Origin: JAPLCX01 sp964460305
GTDB taxonomy: Bacteria > Auribacterota > Tritonobacteria > UBA1439
Direction: 5' to 3'
Assembly: GCA_964460305.1 (NCBI GenBank)
Contig: CAYWRA010000076.1
Span: 1 to 13,728 of the forward strand
DNA length: 13,728 nt
The translations under genes and the position numbers were made by a program. Under the pieces are notes generated by a model. That model searched no databases and was not told the DNA's origin. It saw only the letters and a program-made list of their open reading frames with translations. Shown one piece after another: positions 12,438 through 13,728 of this stretch (the first letter of the stretch is position 1; each line of letters opens with the position of its first letter).

Positions 12438-13238
12438 CTACTTAGTGATCGCGCGCTCGGCGGCGGCCGAGGGAGTCGGCACCCTGAGATCGGCGACAAA
12501 ATCGGAAATGGTGAAATCGATCTCGTGCCCGACGGCTGAGATCACGGGTATATGCGATCCCGCGATCGCCCGCGCGACCGCTTCCTCATTAAAGGCCCAG
12601 AGGTCTTCCAGGGACCCGCCGCCCCGCGTGACAATTATAACGTCCACATCGGCGCGCGAGTTGAATCCGTCGATCGCCGCCGCAATTTCTCCCGCGGCCG
12701 TCTCCCCCTGTACCCGCACGGGGCTGATGAGGATGCGCACGTTGGCGAACCGGCGCTCTATCACGGTGAGGATGTCCCGTATGGCGGCGCCGGTCGGCGA
12801 CGTCACGATCCCTATCCGCTCAGGCAGGAGCGGGATGCGCTTTTTTTTCTCGGGGGCGAACAGACCCTCCTTGGCAAGCCTCTGCTTGAGCTGCTCGAAG
12901 GCCAGTTGCAGCGCACCGAGCCCCTTAGGCTCGATCTCGGCGACCGTGATCTGATAGCGCCCCCCCTTCGCATAGACGGAGACGTCGCCGAATGCTATTA
13001 CCTGGAGCCCGTCTTTAAGGTCGAATTTACTCCGCGAGAACTGAGAGCGATAGAGCACCGCCTGGAGCTGGCTCCCCTCGTCCTTCAACGTGAAGTAGAC
13101 GTGCCCCGAGCCGGGCTTTCGTATGTTCGAAATCTCTCCCTCGACCCAGACGCCCGGGAACCGCCCTTCCAGGAGCACCTTGATCTCATGCGTGATCTCG
13201 CTGACGCTGTAGATTTTCTTGCCGGTCGGTTGAATCAC
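12438..13238 (-). CDS. xseA: XseA N-terminal fragment: OB-fold and nuclease core
   Basis: 266 residues up to the first TAG. An OB-fold DNA-binding domain spans about 9-100 (IYSVSEITHEIKVLLEGRF, VWVEGEISNI, GHVYFTLKDE). The nuclease domain follows. The catalytic residues expected for exonuclease VII are all present: D155 in VTSPTGAAIRDI, R205 in VTRGGGSLEDLWAFN, and H238 and D241 in SAVGHEIDFTISDFVADLRVPTPSAAAE. A longer frame from TTG 13295 adds residues derived from a spacer repeat and is not preferred. If translation ends at the first TAG, the product keeps the active site but lacks the coiled coil that binds XseB. Confidence 0.85.
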   Translation of the reverse strand: MIQPTGKKIYSVSEITHEIKVLLEGRFPGVWVEGEISNIRKPGSGHVYFTLKDEGSQLQAVLYRSQFSRSKFDLKDGLQVIAFGDVSVYAKGGRYQITVAEIEPKGLGALQLAFEQLKQRLAKEGLFAPEKKKRIPLLPERIGIVTSPTGAAIRDILTVIERRFANVRILISPVRVQGETAAGEIAAAIDGFNSRADVDVIIVTRGGGSLEDLWAFNEEAVARAIAGSHIPVISAVGHEIDFTISDFVADLRVPTPSAAAERAITK

Positions 13239-13312
13239 CGCTCGCCCCCTGCGAAGAAATGCCACGCCTACTCCAAGACTCCGGCAGACAGGCAAATACC
13301 AAATGCCAACCC

Positions 13313-13728
13313 TTATACATTGGGATTTGGGGTTTGGGATTTGGGATTTAGTTTCTCTCTTACCCTCTCAATCCCCACCGCCTTGCCGGTGCGTTCGTCC
13401 AACCGTATGATCGCACCCTGAAACTCGACTCCCTCACCCGCCACGTCGAATCGTTCGGGCATCTGCGTCAGAAAATGCCTGACCACCGGCCCGATCTCCC
13501 TCCCGAGGATTGACACGGTCGGGCCGGTCATTCCAATGTCGGTGATGTACGCGGTCCCTCCGGGGAAGATCTGTTCGTCGGCGGTTTGCACGTGCGTGTG
13601 CGTTCCGACGACCGCCGACGCCCTCCCGTCGAGATAACGCCCCATGGCGATTTTTTCCGAGGTCGCCTCGGCGTGGATATCGACCACGATGAGGGGTGTT
13701 TCCTTGCGGATCTCATCGCACTCCCGGG
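13313..13728 (-). CDS. ymdB: YmdB-family metallophosphoesterase (partial, 5' end outside window)
   Basis: The C-terminal 138 residues or so of a YmdB-type (TIGR00282-like) phosphoesterase; the best studied member in Bacillus hydrolyses cyclic nucleotides and lies next to the RNase Y gene. The visible part begins in RECDEIRKETPLIVVDIHAEATSEKIAMG. It carries the metal-binding histidine of DIHAEATSEK, the GTHTHVQTADEQI pair of histidines, and GTAYITDIGMTGP. The frame is open to the right edge; the GTG at 13687 is internal. The last dozen residues, LNPKSQTPNPNV, are read directly from an AAATCCC heptamer array, so the natural C-terminus has been replaced or extended by repeat sequence. The stop is TAA. 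xseA starts 74 bp downstream. Confidence 0.9.
   Translation of the reverse strand, partial: RECDEIRKETPLIVVDIHAEATSEKIAMGRYLDGRASAVVGTHTHVQTADEQIFPGGTAYITDIGMTGPTVSILGREIGPVVRHFLTQMPERFDVAGEGVEFQGAIIRLDERTGKAVGIERVREKLNPKSQTPNPNV
13322..13348 (+). repeat. heptamer array with G-quadruplex motif on + strand, inside 3' end of ymdB
   Basis: G-runs at 13322-13324, 13329-13332, 13336-13338 and 13343-13345, spaced by ATTT or TTT, meet the canonical four-run quadruplex pattern on the plus (template) strand. Orientation relative to the gene is opposite to the arrays at 398, 5319 and 9299, and this one is translated. Adjacent 'gcaaataccaaatgcc' (13292-13307) resembles the 'gacaaataccaaatgtc' unit at 11318-11334. 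Confidence 0.8.

Larger units (their letters stand above)
12024..13238 (-). pseudogene. xseA: xseA (exonuclease VII large subunit) interrupted by two in-frame TAG codons
   Basis: Read as one frame, this is a normal-length XseA of 404 codons. GTG at 13238 starts it, with AGGGGG six bases upstream, and TGA at 12024 ends it. Codons 267 (12440-12438) and 278 (12407-12405) are TAG. The frame is unchanged across both, and the protein on either side and between them (SELQVRLEYL) still reads like XseA, so there is no frameshift or deletion. TAG ends the oxidoreductase beta gene and the DUF2845-like gene, which argues against genome-wide reassignment. Likely readings, in order: two nonsense mutations in a decaying gene, a split gene with re-initiation at ATG 12401 (two codons past the second TAG), TAG readthrough or suppression, or sequence error. 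Both TAGs are one transition from CAG (Gln). Codons around the lesion look less GC-rich than elsewhere in the gene. Confidence 0.8.

Noticed and set aside
12024..13238. Genome-wide reassignment of TAG to a sense codon
   Set aside because: TAG ends the oxidoreductase beta gene at the expected family C-terminus and also the DUF2845-like gene, so a global change is unlikely. Only local readthrough remains possible.

Overview
The window is ordinary bacterial chromosome with every recognised gene on the minus strand, so transcription runs from high to low coordinates. It is GC-rich and mixes housekeeping genes with a ferredoxin-dependent 2-oxoacid oxidoreductase. That enzyme suggests an anaerobic or microaerophilic metabolism. 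With glutaminyl-tRNA synthetase, Dxs, TlyA and heavily repeat-laden spacers, it fits an uncultured anaerobe from a candidate phylum. No marker here fixes the taxonomy, and that placement is only an inference.

Layout in the direction of transcription: (1) The 3' part of a YmdB-family phosphoesterase gene (13728-13313). (2) xseA, interrupted by two in-frame TAG codons, then intact xseB (exonuclease VII). (3) dxs (first step of the MEP isoprenoid pathway), tlyA (S4/FtsJ rRNA methyltransferase) and nadK. (4) A four-gene 2-oxoacid:ferredoxin oxidoreductase cluster: ferredoxin-like, alpha, beta and gamma subunits; the ferredoxin gene overlaps the end of nadK. (5) gltX and glnS, overlapping by ATGA. 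(6) A lone small DUF2845-like secreted protein gene in a repeat-rich, gene-poor stretch. (7) The 5' part of a PgsA-like phosphatidyltransferase gene running off the left edge.

The ymdB-xseA-xseB-dxs-tlyA-nadK run resembles a housekeeping neighbourhood found in many bacteria (here without ispA).

Most gaps that are not gene overlaps carry short repeats. These include AAATCCC heptamer arrays (two form canonical G-quadruplex motifs), an identical 95-bp nested palindrome at both ends of dxs with decayed relatives elsewhere, many 'TCCGTG'-type degenerate repeats, and a 28-bp hairpin flanked by a perfect 9-bp direct repeat. Some repeats reach into coding sequence and supply stop codons or C-terminal residues (YmdB, Dxs, XseB). 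The most notable observations are the doubly amber-interrupted but otherwise collinear xseA and this multi-family spacer repeat system. I saw no rRNA, tRNA, CRISPR array, transposase or phage gene.
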